From Sedimenticola_A sp040506895 (GTDB taxonomy: Bacteria; Pseudomonadota; Gammaproteobacteria; Chromatiales; Chromatiaceae): a DNA stretch of 64,000 nucleotides. The DNA is taken from assembly GCA_040506895.1 (NCBI GenBank), contig JBEVVY010000001.1, positions 3,519,116 through 3,583,115 on the forward strand. Direction: 5' to 3'. Each line of letters starts with the position of its first letter. The first letter of the stretch is position 1. The translations under genes and the position numbers were made by a program. Positions 7,308-14,331 of the stretch are shown in pieces. Under the pieces are notes generated by a model. The model saw only the letters and a program-made list of their open reading frames with translations. It was not told the origin of the DNA and did not search any database.

Positions 7308-7462
7308 CGTTTCTACGAAGGAGATTCGAACCTTCGACGAAATCAAAAAAAGCCAGGTTCGACAGCCGAGCACAAGCGAGGCTGAGCGTGGGAGCGTAGC
7401 GACCACGACCCGAAGGGCGAGGCGCAGCCTGGTAATCCTTCATGGCCCACCAATGAAAACAT

Positions 7463-7493
7463 GCACTTACGTTTCGGCGTAAGTGCTTTTTTT
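7463..7493 (+). terminator. Final terminator after the repeat array
   Basis: GCACTTACG and CGTAAGTGC form a perfect 9-bp stem with loop TTTCGG and seven T. Its sequence is unrelated to the repeats, and it probably is the original end of the tRNA operon. It lies just before the convergent higA. Confidence 0.93.
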
Positions 7494-7552
7494 ATGTATG
7501 CGCCAATAAACACCTGCAGGAGAGATAAATTGATGCTGGCTAGCTATACGGG

Positions 7553-7831
7553 TTAAGCCGCCTTATGATTCTGTCGCGCATGCCACATATCATAATCAAG
7601 CTGCATGCCTGTCCACAGTTCGGCACGACCACCTTGTTCGATGCCAAGCCAGTCCTCGATCTTCAGCGCCATTTCAGGCGAGATTCCAGCCCTTTCGTTG
7701 ATTACCCTGGAAAGTGCAACACGGGTAACGCCGAGCTGCTTAGCCGCTTCGGTAACGGTAATCTCCATCGCAGGTATTACATCTTCACGCAGAATAGACC
7801 CTGGATGTGGGGGTTTATGCATTCTACTCAT
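7553..7831 (-). CDS. higA: HigA-type antitoxin (HTH, XRE family)
   Basis: About 92 residues from the chosen ATG at 7831. It begins MSRMHKPPHPGSILRED, the HigA opening, followed by a helix-turn-helix (ITVTEAAKQLGVTRVALSRVINERAGIS) and the family ending (WTGMQLDYDMWHAR). It should bind and neutralise the toxin and repress their promoter. AAGG lies eight bases before this ATG; upstream in-frame starts would overlap the toxin gene. It follows higB by 19 bp, the toxin-first order typical of higBA. Both genes are flanked by tRNA-Lys-derived sequence. Confidence 0.92.
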   Translation of the reverse strand: MSRMHKPPHPGSILREDVIPAMEITVTEAAKQLGVTRVALSRVINERAGISPEMALKIEDWLGIEQGGRAELWTGMQLDYDMWHARQNHKAA

Positions 7832-7850
7832 CTTCATCGCCTTTTCGGTG

Positions 7851-8129
7851 TTAGTGGTAATCCTGATAATCAACTAGAACAGCATCACCATCTTCAAACG
7901 TAAAAGTCAGTCGCCAGTTGCCATTGACCTTTACCGACCAATGTCCACCAAGATCACCTGACAGTGAGTGCAGAATCCAGCCAGGGATATTCATATCTTC
8001 TGGTTGTTCAGCCCTGTCAAGTAGCTTTAGCTGACGAGAGAGCTTGTTGGCATGTGTGGCTCGAATGCCGCTTTTCGATCCTGTCTCAAAGAATCGCTTA
8101 ATACCCTTATGCCGGAAGCTTTTGATCAT
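7851..8129 (-). CDS. higB: HigB-type toxin (RelE/ParE superfamily mRNA interferase)
   Basis: A 92-residue protein starting MIKSFRHKGIKRFFETGS, the standard HigB opening, with the core IPGWILHSLSGDLGGHWSVKVNGNWRLTF and a C-terminal VDYQDYH. Members of this family cleave mRNA on the ribosome and are held inactive by HigA. The length is normal and no frame break is seen, so the module is probably intact. The promoter -10 box lies so close to the ATG that the transcript may have almost no leader. The AT-rich context suggests acquisition by transfer. Confidence 0.92.
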   Translation of the reverse strand: MIKSFRHKGIKRFFETGSKSGIRATHANKLSRQLKLLDRAEQPEDMNIPGWILHSLSGDLGGHWSVKVNGNWRLTFTFEDGDAVLVDYQDYH

Positions 8130-8135
8130 GATTGA

Positions 8136-8164
8136 AGTGTATAGTGTGTATATACACTTGTCAA
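8136..8164 (-). promoter_or_regulatory. higBA promoter with palindromic operator
   Basis: On the minus strand TTGACA (8164-8159) and TACACT (8141-8136) are 17 bases apart. The spacer contains the perfect palindrome GTGTATATACAC (8146-8157), and the outer AGTGTA/TACACT (8136-8141 and 8153-8158) are also inverted copies. This is a likely HigA operator for autorepression. The -10 box ends six bases before the higB ATG. Confidence 0.75.
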
Positions 8165-8876
8165 TGCGGATGGTTATTTCTAGGGAGTCTGATTAAAACC
8201 TGAGAGCGAAGTCTTATTGAGTGCTGAAACTTTAAAGTCCAAGTTTCGAAAGTGTTTAAGGACTGATTAGAGTCAAAATACAGATATCGATAGCTGTTAA
8301 ATCAATGCCTTATGTACACCTTTGCGTCAAAATGGTCTGCGGTTAGCTTATTGTATTATAGGTAAATAGATGAAAACTCTTAATCCATTGGTCGAAGGTT
8401 CGACAGCCGAGTAATCCTTCATCGCTCTCCAATAGCAACTAAGGAATTAAGAGAAATCTTGACTCCTTTGTTTTTCTCCAGTGCACATTTAATTCGCGTC
8501 ATGGCCTTATCTGCCTCCCAAAAACCTCATCTACCAAGTAGGAATGTAATAGAGGAATCACTCTAAAGTGGAGGTTAAGGAAAGCAGAACTAACAGACTA
8601 CTATCGGTCAGAAGCGGTCGTCTGGTCAGATAGGTTACAATGACCACTATCATTCTATAGCGATAACAAGTGGAGAGTGTTGCTGTCGGCTGGTAAAGGC
8701 GATAAGCGGAATCAAGCAATCATCCTTAGTTGTTAAATAACGCTATTTTTATCAACGCGGACCAAAAGAGAAACCTGGTATAAAAAGCTGTCTTGTTAAA
8801 GAACAAATCTGTGGTGCCTCTGAAGTTTAAATATCAACCTAATCTCTTACAGTAAAAACAGCTACCTGAAATACCA
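8165..8876. other. AT-rich intergenic region with one tRNA-derived remnant
   Basis: No convincing gene lies between the higB promoter and the hybrid kinase. The only recognisable item is the tRNA-Lys/repeat remnant at 8376-8422. Base composition is clearly AT-richer than in the surrounding core genes. Confidence 0.6.
8376..8422 (+). repeat. Rearranged remnant of tRNA-Lys and its 183-bp repeat
   Basis: Bases 8376-8403 match the anticodon arm to T-loop of tRNA-Lys (ACTCTTAATCC...GGTTCGA). They join directly to CAGCCGAG and TAATCCTTCAT of the repeat unit. The junction is explained by loss of the segment between the two CAGCCGAG direct repeats of a unit. The acceptor end is decayed, so it is not a functional tRNA. 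Confidence 0.85.
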
Positions 8877-11003
8877 ATGAGACACTGGATATCTTTAATT
8901 ACAGCAGTTGCATCTCTTGCATTTCTTCCTTTGGTGTTACTCGCAAATGAGTCCTCATTCAATGTTTCTGCCCAAGCAAGCACTGACTTGAGTGCTGAAT
9001 CACTTTTTACGTCCAAAGAACTCGAGTGGTTGGAAAAGAAACCGACGCTTGCTTATGTTTATGACCCAGACTGGGCTCCATTTGAATGGAAAAATGATAT
9101 AGACAGGCACACCGGTATTATCGCTGATATTTTAAACCTTATTAGTAAGAGATCTGGTATAGGGTTTACGCCTGTTAACACTGATACCTGGGAAGAATCA
9201 GTGGAGCTTGTTAAAAGCGGAAAAGTAAATATGTTCAGTGCTATAACAAAAAATAGCGCTAGAGAAGAGTACCTTGATTTCACATCCAGGGATATTTACT
9301 CATATCCTGCTGTTTTCATAACAAAGTTCGATGACAAAACAGTTTATCTCGATATAGAAAAGGACTTTAAAGGCAAAAGGATTGGTGTGGTCAAAAGTAG
9401 TGGTTTAGGGCAATACATCAAAGACAAGCATCCTGATCTTGAATACGTAGATGTTGCTGCAACAAATGATGGATTTTCCGCTATACGAAATAATAAGATC
9501 GATATATTTGCTATCAATACGGTTACCGCTAAATATTATATAGAAAAGAAGGGTTTCTCCGATCTAAAAATCGCACTGAAACTTGATTACATCTATCACC
9601 TCAAAATAGCCATTCGCAAGGGTATGCCTGGCGAATTCTTGTCTATCATAGATAAGTCGCTTGGAAGCATCAGAGAGGCGGAGTTGAATGATATTTTTAA
9701 CAAATGGACAGAGACTTCCATTAAACACCAGACCGACTGGAAGCTTCTGTTTCAAATAACAGGTGTGTTGTTTGCAGTGATTATATTCCTGTTATGGAGT
9801 AATCGAAGATTAAATCTAAAGGTTGAAGCAAGAACGAAGGAGATAACCAGTGCAAATATTGAGCTGAATAATGCACTAGAAAAAACGCGGGAAGCTAACA
9901 ACGCCAAAAGTCTTTTCCTGGCAAGTGTGAGTCATGAGATTCGTACGCCAATGAATGGTGTGCTGGGAATGATCCAGGTCTTACGTGGCACGGATCTCAA
10001 TGAAGAACAAAAACTCTATTTAGAAACTCTCGACAGTTCTAGCAACCTCATGTTGTTACTCATTGATGACTTGCTTGATTTATCAAAAATCGAATCGGGT
10101 AAACTGGCTCTGGATATTGAGCCTTTTGAAACTTTTGGATGGATAACGGATATACACAATCTCAGCGAACCGCTTTTTGAAAACAATAAAACGGTTTTTA
10201 TTACCGAGGTGAGTGATAATCTGCCTGCATACCTGGAAGGTGATGCGGTGCGACTTCTTCAGATAGTCGCCAACCTGCTGAGTAACGCGGCAAAATGGAC
10301 GCACGATGGCGAGGTTAAATTAACTGTTGATGGTCAGTTGATTAATGAGGGTCAGTTTGAATTGCGTTTTTCTGTTAAAGATACCGGTGTCGGAATTTCT
10401 GATGATAAATTGGAGAACATATTTGAAGCTTTTTATCAACTGGAAGCGGATCGTTCTGTTAATAATGGTGTAGGCCTGGGTCTCGCTATTTGCAAGCGTC
10501 TAACCGATATGATGGGCGGAAGCCTGCAGGTTACATCCGAGTTGAGCAAGGGCAGTTGTTTTACTTTTTCTACAATACTGTCAGTACCCAAAGAAAGCCC
10601 TGGTTTAGAAGATACCGAGGAAATATCTAAAATTAATGGCGATCTTTCTGTATTGGTTGTTGACGACAATCCGATTAACCGCCTTGCAAGTCGCGCATTG
10701 CTTGAGCAGGAAGGGTATAAAATTGTAGAGGCAGAAAATGGGGAAATTGCGATCGACAAAGTAAAATCACAATCATTCGATGTGATATTAATGGATATAC
10801 ATATGCCGGTGATGGATGGTGTTTCAGCTACCCGTGTAATTCGAGAGGGAAGCAAAAATACAAAACATATTCCGATTATAGGAGTAACGGCAAGTGTAAT
10901 GAAAGAAGAAAAAGAACGTTATCTCGAAGCTGGAATGAATGACGTAGTAGCAAAGCCCATAGTTATTGAAAAACTGAACAAAGTTATTAAAAAATTAGTG
11001 TGA
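8877..11003 (+). CDS. EvgS-like hybrid sensor histidine kinase with solute-binding sensor domain
   Basis: A 708-residue protein. In order: signal peptide (1-23); periplasmic family-3 solute-binding domain (about 50-280; WAPFEW, GIIADIL, GKRIGVVKSSG); one membrane helix (about 290-310; LLFQITGVLFAVIIFLLW); HisKA with SHEIRTPMNG (His353); an HATPase domain with DTGVGIS and GVGLGLAI; and a receiver domain with VVDDNPIN and LMDIHMPVMDG (Asp640). No HPt domain is fused and no partner regulator or HPt gene is next to it, so the output is unknown. The gene is AT-rich, its ribosome-binding site is weak, and it probably came by transfer. The ligand is probably a small molecule such as an amino acid, by family analogy only. 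Confidence 0.88.
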   Translation: MRHWISLITAVASLAFLPLVLLANESSFNVSAQASTDLSAESLFTSKELEWLEKKPTLAYVYDPDWAPFEWKNDIDRHTGIIADILNLISKRSGIGFTPVNTDTWEESVELVKSGKVNMFSAITKNSAREEYLDFTSRDIYSYPAVFITKFDDKTVYLDIEKDFKGKRIGVVKSSGLGQYIKDKHPDLEYVDVAATNDGFSAIRNNKIDIFAINTVTAKYYIEKKGFSDLKIALKLDYIYHLKIAIRKGMPGEFLSIIDKSLGSIREAELNDIFNKWTETSIKHQTDWKLLFQITGVLFAVIIFLLWSNRRLNLKVEARTKEITSANIELNNALEKTREANNAKSLFLASVSHEIRTPMNGVLGMIQVLRGTDLNEEQKLYLETLDSSSNLMLLLIDDLLDLSKIESGKLALDIEPFETFGWITDIHNLSEPLFENNKTVFITEVSDNLPAYLEGDAVRLLQIVANLLSNAAKWTHDGEVKLTVDGQLINEGQFELRFSVKDTGVGISDDKLENIFEAFYQLEADRSVNNGVGLGLAICKRLTDMMGGSLQVTSELSKGSCFTFSTILSVPKESPGLEDTEEISKINGDLSVLVVDDNPINRLASRALLEQEGYKIVEAENGEIAIDKVKSQSFDVILMDIHMPVMDGVSATRVIREGSKNTKHIPIIGVTASVMKEEKERYLEAGMNDVVAKPIVIEKLNKVIKKLV

Positions 11004-11324
11004 ATAATAAGCTGACATTACTTGTCATTTCGATCGGTTAACTCAAAATGCATGTGGTAAACACAAACCAGGGAACTTGATGCCTCTTTTTCTGATATGG
11101 CCTCTATCAACGTGAAAATGCAAAAGGTCGAATATCGTTACATGGCAGTCCTTCACCGCATGAATCCGAGAGCCCGCTATTGATCAAATGGCAGGCACCC
11201 TTCTCTCAAAGGGATAAAGTCCGTTACGGTCGAAAAACGGAAGTAATCCTGGCTAGATGAGTCAATTAGGTTATGGGTTAGGATAGTCTGCTACCACACC
11301 CTTAAGCGGACCATGATGATGCCA
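11004..11324. other. Intergenic region, nothing recognised
   Basis: About 320 bp between the hybrid kinase and the convergent flavoenzyme gene. No clear terminator, RNA or reading frame of credible length was found. Confidence 0.5.
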
Positions 11325-12425
11325 TTACCCCTGATGGACGGGGTAGTCGGTATAGCCTTGCTCCCCACCACCATAGAAGGCCTCCCGATTCGCCTCGTTG
11401 AGAGGCCATTCGTTTGCAAGTCGAGCCGGGAGATCGGGATTGGCGATGTAGGGAACACCAAAGGCGACGAGGTCAGCAAGACCTTCATCGATAGCATTCC
11501 GTGCACGTGGTGCGTTGTAGCCGCCGCAGAGGATTATGGGGCCATGGAAGGCGGCGCGAATCTTAGGGATAAGGCCATCTGGTATCGCCGGCATGCCGAA
11601 AGTCGCCTGGTCATTGATGTGCAGATAGGCGATACCACGGCGGTCCAGTTCCCTGGCGAGGTAGAGAAAGGTTGCCTCCATCTCTGGGTTTTCGGGCATA
11701 GCATTGAAACGGCCATTGGGGGAGATGCGGACACCGGTACGCTCAATGCCGATAGCATCGCCCACCGCATCGACGACTTCAAGCAGAAAACGGCAGCGGT
11801 TCTCCGGAGAACCGCCGTAGGTGTCATTGCGCGTATTGACCACCGCGTTAATAAACTGATCAAACAGGTAGCCGTTGGCACCGTGAATTTCAACCCCATC
11901 GATACCCGCCTCGCGGGCATTGCGTGCGGCCTGGACGAACTCACTCCGAATCCGGGCGATTCCATCGAGGTCCAGGGCATGCGGACGACTTGTTAGCACA
12001 TTGCCGGGATTGCCATTCTCGTCATAGGCGAAACAAGTTGCCTCGTCGGGTTGTGCATCGGTGGGCCCTTCAGGGGCGAGACCGCCGGGCTGCAGGCTCT
12101 GATGGGACACCCGTCCCACATGCCAGATTTGAGTAAAGATCTTACCGCCTGCGTCATGGACTGACTTCGCTATTTTACCCCAGCCCGTTACTTGTTCCGC
12201 TGTATAGATGCCAGGGGTCCAAAGGTAGCCTCTCCCCTGTGGAGATACCGGTGTCCCCTCGGTAATGATTAACCCAGCCGTGGCACGTTGAGCATAGTAT
12301 TCGGCCATGAGCGGAGTCGGCACATCATTCTCTCCAGCCCGACAACGGGTCATCGGGGCCATAACGATGCGGTTCTTCAGGGGCAGGGATCTCAGATCAA
12401 AGGCTTCAAAGAGTTCGTGCGTCAT
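11325..12425 (-). CDS. Old Yellow Enzyme family alkene reductase (NemA-like)
   Basis: A 366-residue, full-length FMN oxidoreductase. It opens LFEAFDLRSLPLKNRIVMAPMTRCRA, with the FMN-contacting Thr, and contains TPLMAEYYAQRA, QIWHVGRVSH, the substrate-binding His-Asn pair in IHGANGYLFDQF, and the ending NPDLPARLANEWPLNEANREAFYGG. Such enzymes reduce activated C=C bonds, maleimides and nitro compounds with NAD(P)H. It is closest in motif to NemA/XenB types; the physiological substrate is unknown. It stands alone, with no adjacent TetR-type regulator. Confidence 0.93.
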   Translation of the reverse strand: MTHELFEAFDLRSLPLKNRIVMAPMTRCRAGENDVPTPLMAEYYAQRATAGLIITEGTPVSPQGRGYLWTPGIYTAEQVTGWGKIAKSVHDAGGKIFTQIWHVGRVSHQSLQPGGLAPEGPTDAQPDEATCFAYDENGNPGNVLTSRPHALDLDGIARIRSEFVQAARNAREAGIDGVEIHGANGYLFDQFINAVVNTRNDTYGGSPENRCRFLLEVVDAVGDAIGIERTGVRISPNGRFNAMPENPEMEATFLYLARELDRRGIAYLHINDQATFGMPAIPDGLIPKIRAAFHGPIILCGGYNAPRARNAIDEGLADLVAFGVPYIANPDLPARLANEWPLNEANREAFYGGGEQGYTDYPVHQG

Positions 12426-12624
12426 GTATGCCTCTTAATGTACTGGGCGATTGTTCAGTTCAACATTATGCAGAATACTTTAGTTTAGTTTATGACTTGG
12501 TCTTTGGCCAAAACGAACTGTTATAGCCATTAACGGATACCGTAAACCAGGCCTACAAATGACAGCCTGGGGCGTCTGCGGCCTGTTGCAGCGTATAAAT
12601 CTGGCGACTGCTTTCCACAGGAGT

Positions 12625-12915
12625 CTACTCTGAGATGACGACAAGACCCTTTTCAGCCAGCTGTAGCAAGGTATTGCTTACATCCTGCTCGATCTGCTGG
12701 CAGGGGATATCGGGGAAAGCGGCCTGCATGGTCTCCGCTATTTCCACCAGGGTTGCGGGCTGTTGCAGAAAATGCCAGATGGCAGCACCTGTTTCATTCA
12801 GGTAATAGACCGCTTCGTTATCCTGGTCTGCAAGAAAACCTGAACCTTCCATGTTCCGGAAGGCAACCGTGGGGTTTCTCGCGTACAGGGCGGTAAGTGA
12901 TGCAGAGTTATCCAT
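12625..12915 (-). CDS. PqqD-family peptide-binding protein (HPr-rel-A system type)
   Basis: A 96-residue protein of PqqD type: an opening FRNMEGSGFLADQDNEAVYYLNETGAAIWHFL, with the N-E/G-A-A-I-W-x-x-L motif of the winged-helix precursor-recognition fold, and a C-terminal helix ending LAEKGLVVISE. Such domains bind leader peptides of modified proteins and present them to enzymes. AAGGAA stands before the ATG. It lies 23 bp after the HPr-kinase-like gene, which together matches the poorly characterised HPr-rel-A gene pair. No radical-SAM gene is nearby, so classical PQQ-like chemistry is unlikely. The Ser-rich protein upstream is the likely client (inference). Confidence 0.82.
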   Translation of the reverse strand: MDNSASLTALYARNPTVAFRNMEGSGFLADQDNEAVYYLNETGAAIWHFLQQPATLVEIAETMQAAFPDIPCQQIEQDVSNTLLQLAEKGLVVISE

Positions 12916-12938
12916 GATTCCTTGGCTGTTATGTCGTT

Positions 12939-13820
12939 TCAGCCATTTCCTGTAGAGCAGCGGATGGCTGGCATGCCGAGCTCACTGATCAGGAGCTCTG
13001 TGGCCTCTTCCAGGTTGTCGTAACGCAGAGTGTAGCAGTCGCACTGTTCCACCAGGGAGTAGAGTGTATCGAGAATATTCAGGGCAGTGCCCTGGCGTGC
13101 GAAGTTACGCAGAATGACGTCTTTCAGAATCTCTCCCTTCCCGGCTTCCTCAATGGTTGCGTCTGCCCCGTCACTACGCTCCAGCACGGTAATGGCCCTG
13201 ACCGGGGCCTTCTCTCCCAGATGCGCCAGTCCGGTGGTGTCCAGGTCGCTGTAGAGGTAACGGTTGTTTAGCGGACCCGAATGCCTGTCGATATATGATC
13301 GGAAATGGTCGTCTGCCGTTTCGGGCAGGGGGATGCGAAGGCGGGGCAGTATGCCGAGTGCCATGCCCAGCCTGTCCGAGACCGAAAGGGGCAGAACATC
13401 ATCGCTGAACAGTCGCAGTCCCCTGGAAACCAGTTTCATGGCGAGGGTGCTTTTTCCGGACCGGTAGGTGTTCGGAAAGAGTACGAGGCCCTCTGGGAAC
13501 TCAACCGCTGCACAGTGAAGGCAGAGAAGTTCGGGCCGTGCTGAAAGGTAGGCGTGAATCAGGTCCACGATGAAATCGCAGGACGCATCCACCGGGTGTT
13601 TGAAGCAGGATTCCTTGTTGAGCCATTGCGAACTGCGGCGGTAACCCTCGGGGGTCAGTTCGATCTCTATGAGCGGCTCCCGTTCCTGTTCGGCGGTGAT
13701 GCGGTTGATATCCCAGTCACGCAGGATGGTGCCGAGTATTGGCAGCAGGTCCTCGCAGTTCTTGAGGAGCACTGGCCCTGGAAGACCCTCGAAATGGTAG
13801 AGATTTCCTTGCTGATTCAA
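12939..13820 (-). CDS. HPr kinase-related P-loop protein (HprK-rel-A like)
   Basis: About 293 residues starting with TTG; there is no ATG nearby and an in-frame stop lies just upstream. The core LCLHCAAVEFPEGLVLFPNTYRSGKST (residues about 99-125) resembles the HprK/CapA P-loop, though the first Gly of the usual GxxxxGK[ST] is replaced. It is followed by LRLFSDDVLPL, the Asp pair of HprK-type kinases. The N-terminal 90 residues are the variable domain of these relatives. It is probably a protein Ser kinase or ATPase acting on a neighbour-encoded substrate; activity is not proven. A hairpin with a T-run lies between it and the upstream Ser-rich gene. Confidence 0.75.
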   Translation of the reverse strand: MNQQGNLYHFEGLPGPVLLKNCEDLLPILGTILRDWDINRITAEQEREPLIEIELTPEGYRRSSQWLNKESCFKHPVDASCDFIVDLIHAYLSARPELLCLHCAAVEFPEGLVLFPNTYRSGKSTLAMKLVSRGLRLFSDDVLPLSVSDRLGMALGILPRLRIPLPETADDHFRSYIDRHSGPLNNRYLYSDLDTTGLAHLGEKAPVRAITVLERSDGADATIEEAGKGEILKDVILRNFARQGTALNILDTLYSLVEQCDCYTLRYDNLEEATELLISELGMPAIRCSTGNG

Positions 13821-13831
13821 TGCTAGTTACC

Positions 13832-13860
13832 AAAAAAGTCGACCTGCCCGAAGGCAGGTC
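13832..13860 (-). terminator. Attenuator-like hairpin between the Ser-rich gene and the kinase-like gene
   Basis: On the minus strand GACCTGCC and GGCAGGTC form a perfect 8-bp stem closed by a TTCG tetraloop; after GAC come six T. It would end part of the transcripts after the Ser-rich gene and lower expression of the two downstream genes. Confidence 0.75.
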
Positions 13861-13888
13861 AGTATAGCAATTTAGCTTGGTGACAGGA

Positions 13889-14296
13889 TCAGACCCCAGG
13901 CGCTGTGGGTGTCGTGGCGTTTGGATCGGTAGTCCCTGGATCCGCCGTGCCGGGGTCTGTGGTTCCCGGATCAGTTGATGGATCGGTCGCGCCGGACGCT
14001 CCCGAAGACGAAGAGGCCCCGGACGCAGACGATGCACTCGAAGCTGAAGAGGCGCTGGAGGCTGAAGAGGCGCTGGAGGCCGACGAACTGCTGGATGCGG
14101 ATGAGCCGCCATCACTGCTGGAGCCGCCGCCGGAACCGCCGCCATCACCTCCACCCGAACCGCCACTCGCACGGGCCTCGCTCAGTGCCATGAAGGCGGG
14201 GGCAGTGTAGGCAACTACTGCTCCCAGGCCCAGCTTGGCCAGTGCTGCCCGTCGATTGAGATCGATGGGTTGTTCTTGCTCTTTACGCTTTTTCAT
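13889..14296 (-). CDS. Ser/Ala/Gly-rich exported protein, putative substrate of the HprK-like/PqqD-like pair
   Basis: A 135-residue protein with strong AAGGAG before the ATG. Residues 1-44 are a charged N terminus, then NRRAALAKLGLGAVVAY and a cleavage-like ALSEARA, a twin-arginine-style signal. The rest has very low complexity: Gly/Ser blocks, then about ten SSA/ASS triplets, then a Pro/Thr/Asp tail with DPGTTDPGTADPGTTDP. No Cys and no folded domain are evident. DNA shows an exact 18-bp tandem duplication (14043-14060 and 14061-14078). Its position ahead of kinase-like and peptide-binding genes suggests that it is modified, perhaps phosphorylated or glycosylated on Ser/Thr; this is inference. 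Confidence 0.75.
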   Translation of the reverse strand: MKKRKEQEQPIDLNRRAALAKLGLGAVVAYTAPAFMALSEARASGGSGGGDGGGSGGGSSSDGGSSASSSSSASSASSASSASSASSASSASGASSSSGASGATDPSTDPGTTDPGTADPGTTDPNATTPTAPGV

Positions 14297-14331
14297 TTCT
14301 CACTCCTTAACGTCGGCCCACGACGGCCTTG

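Larger units (their letters stand above)
6888..7454 (+). repeat. Three tandem 183-bp repeats beginning with the tRNA-Lys 3' end
   Basis: Units start at 6888 (inside tRNA-Lys), 7071 and 7254, with a partial fourth copy of about 18 bp at 7437. Copies differ at only a few bases. Each unit holds, in order: the last 16 bases of tRNA-Lys; an intrinsic terminator; a reversed near-copy of the tRNA-Lys T-arm (GATTCGAACCTTCGAC on the plus strand); and a GC-rich spacer framed by direct repeats CAGCCGAG. The layout closely parallels the E. coli tyrT locus, where about 178-bp repeats start with the tRNA-Tyr 3' end and yield rtT RNA. The period of 183 is a multiple of three, so a repetitive open frame on the minus strand (6862-7443) is probably incidental. 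Confidence 0.95.

Noticed and set aside
6862..7443. Minus-strand 193-codon open frame with threefold protein repeat across the tRNA-Lys repeats
   Set aside because: It runs antisense through a tRNA gene and stays open only because the 183-bp unit is a multiple of three; no ribosome-binding site or known domain. A Tpr-like product, as proposed for tyrT, cannot be excluded but is not supported.
6888..7454. Possible CRISPR array or phage attachment-site array
   Set aside because: Units are 183 bp, fully repeated without unique spacers, and no cas or integrase genes are near.
7463..7493. Toxin-antitoxin antisense RNA at the higA end
   Set aside because: The structure is a plain terminator with a T-run on the plus strand; no promoter is seen for an RNA against higA.
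11100..11300. Short frames that might be a gene remnant after the hybrid kinase
   Set aside because: Too short, no recognisable motif and no ribosome-binding site.
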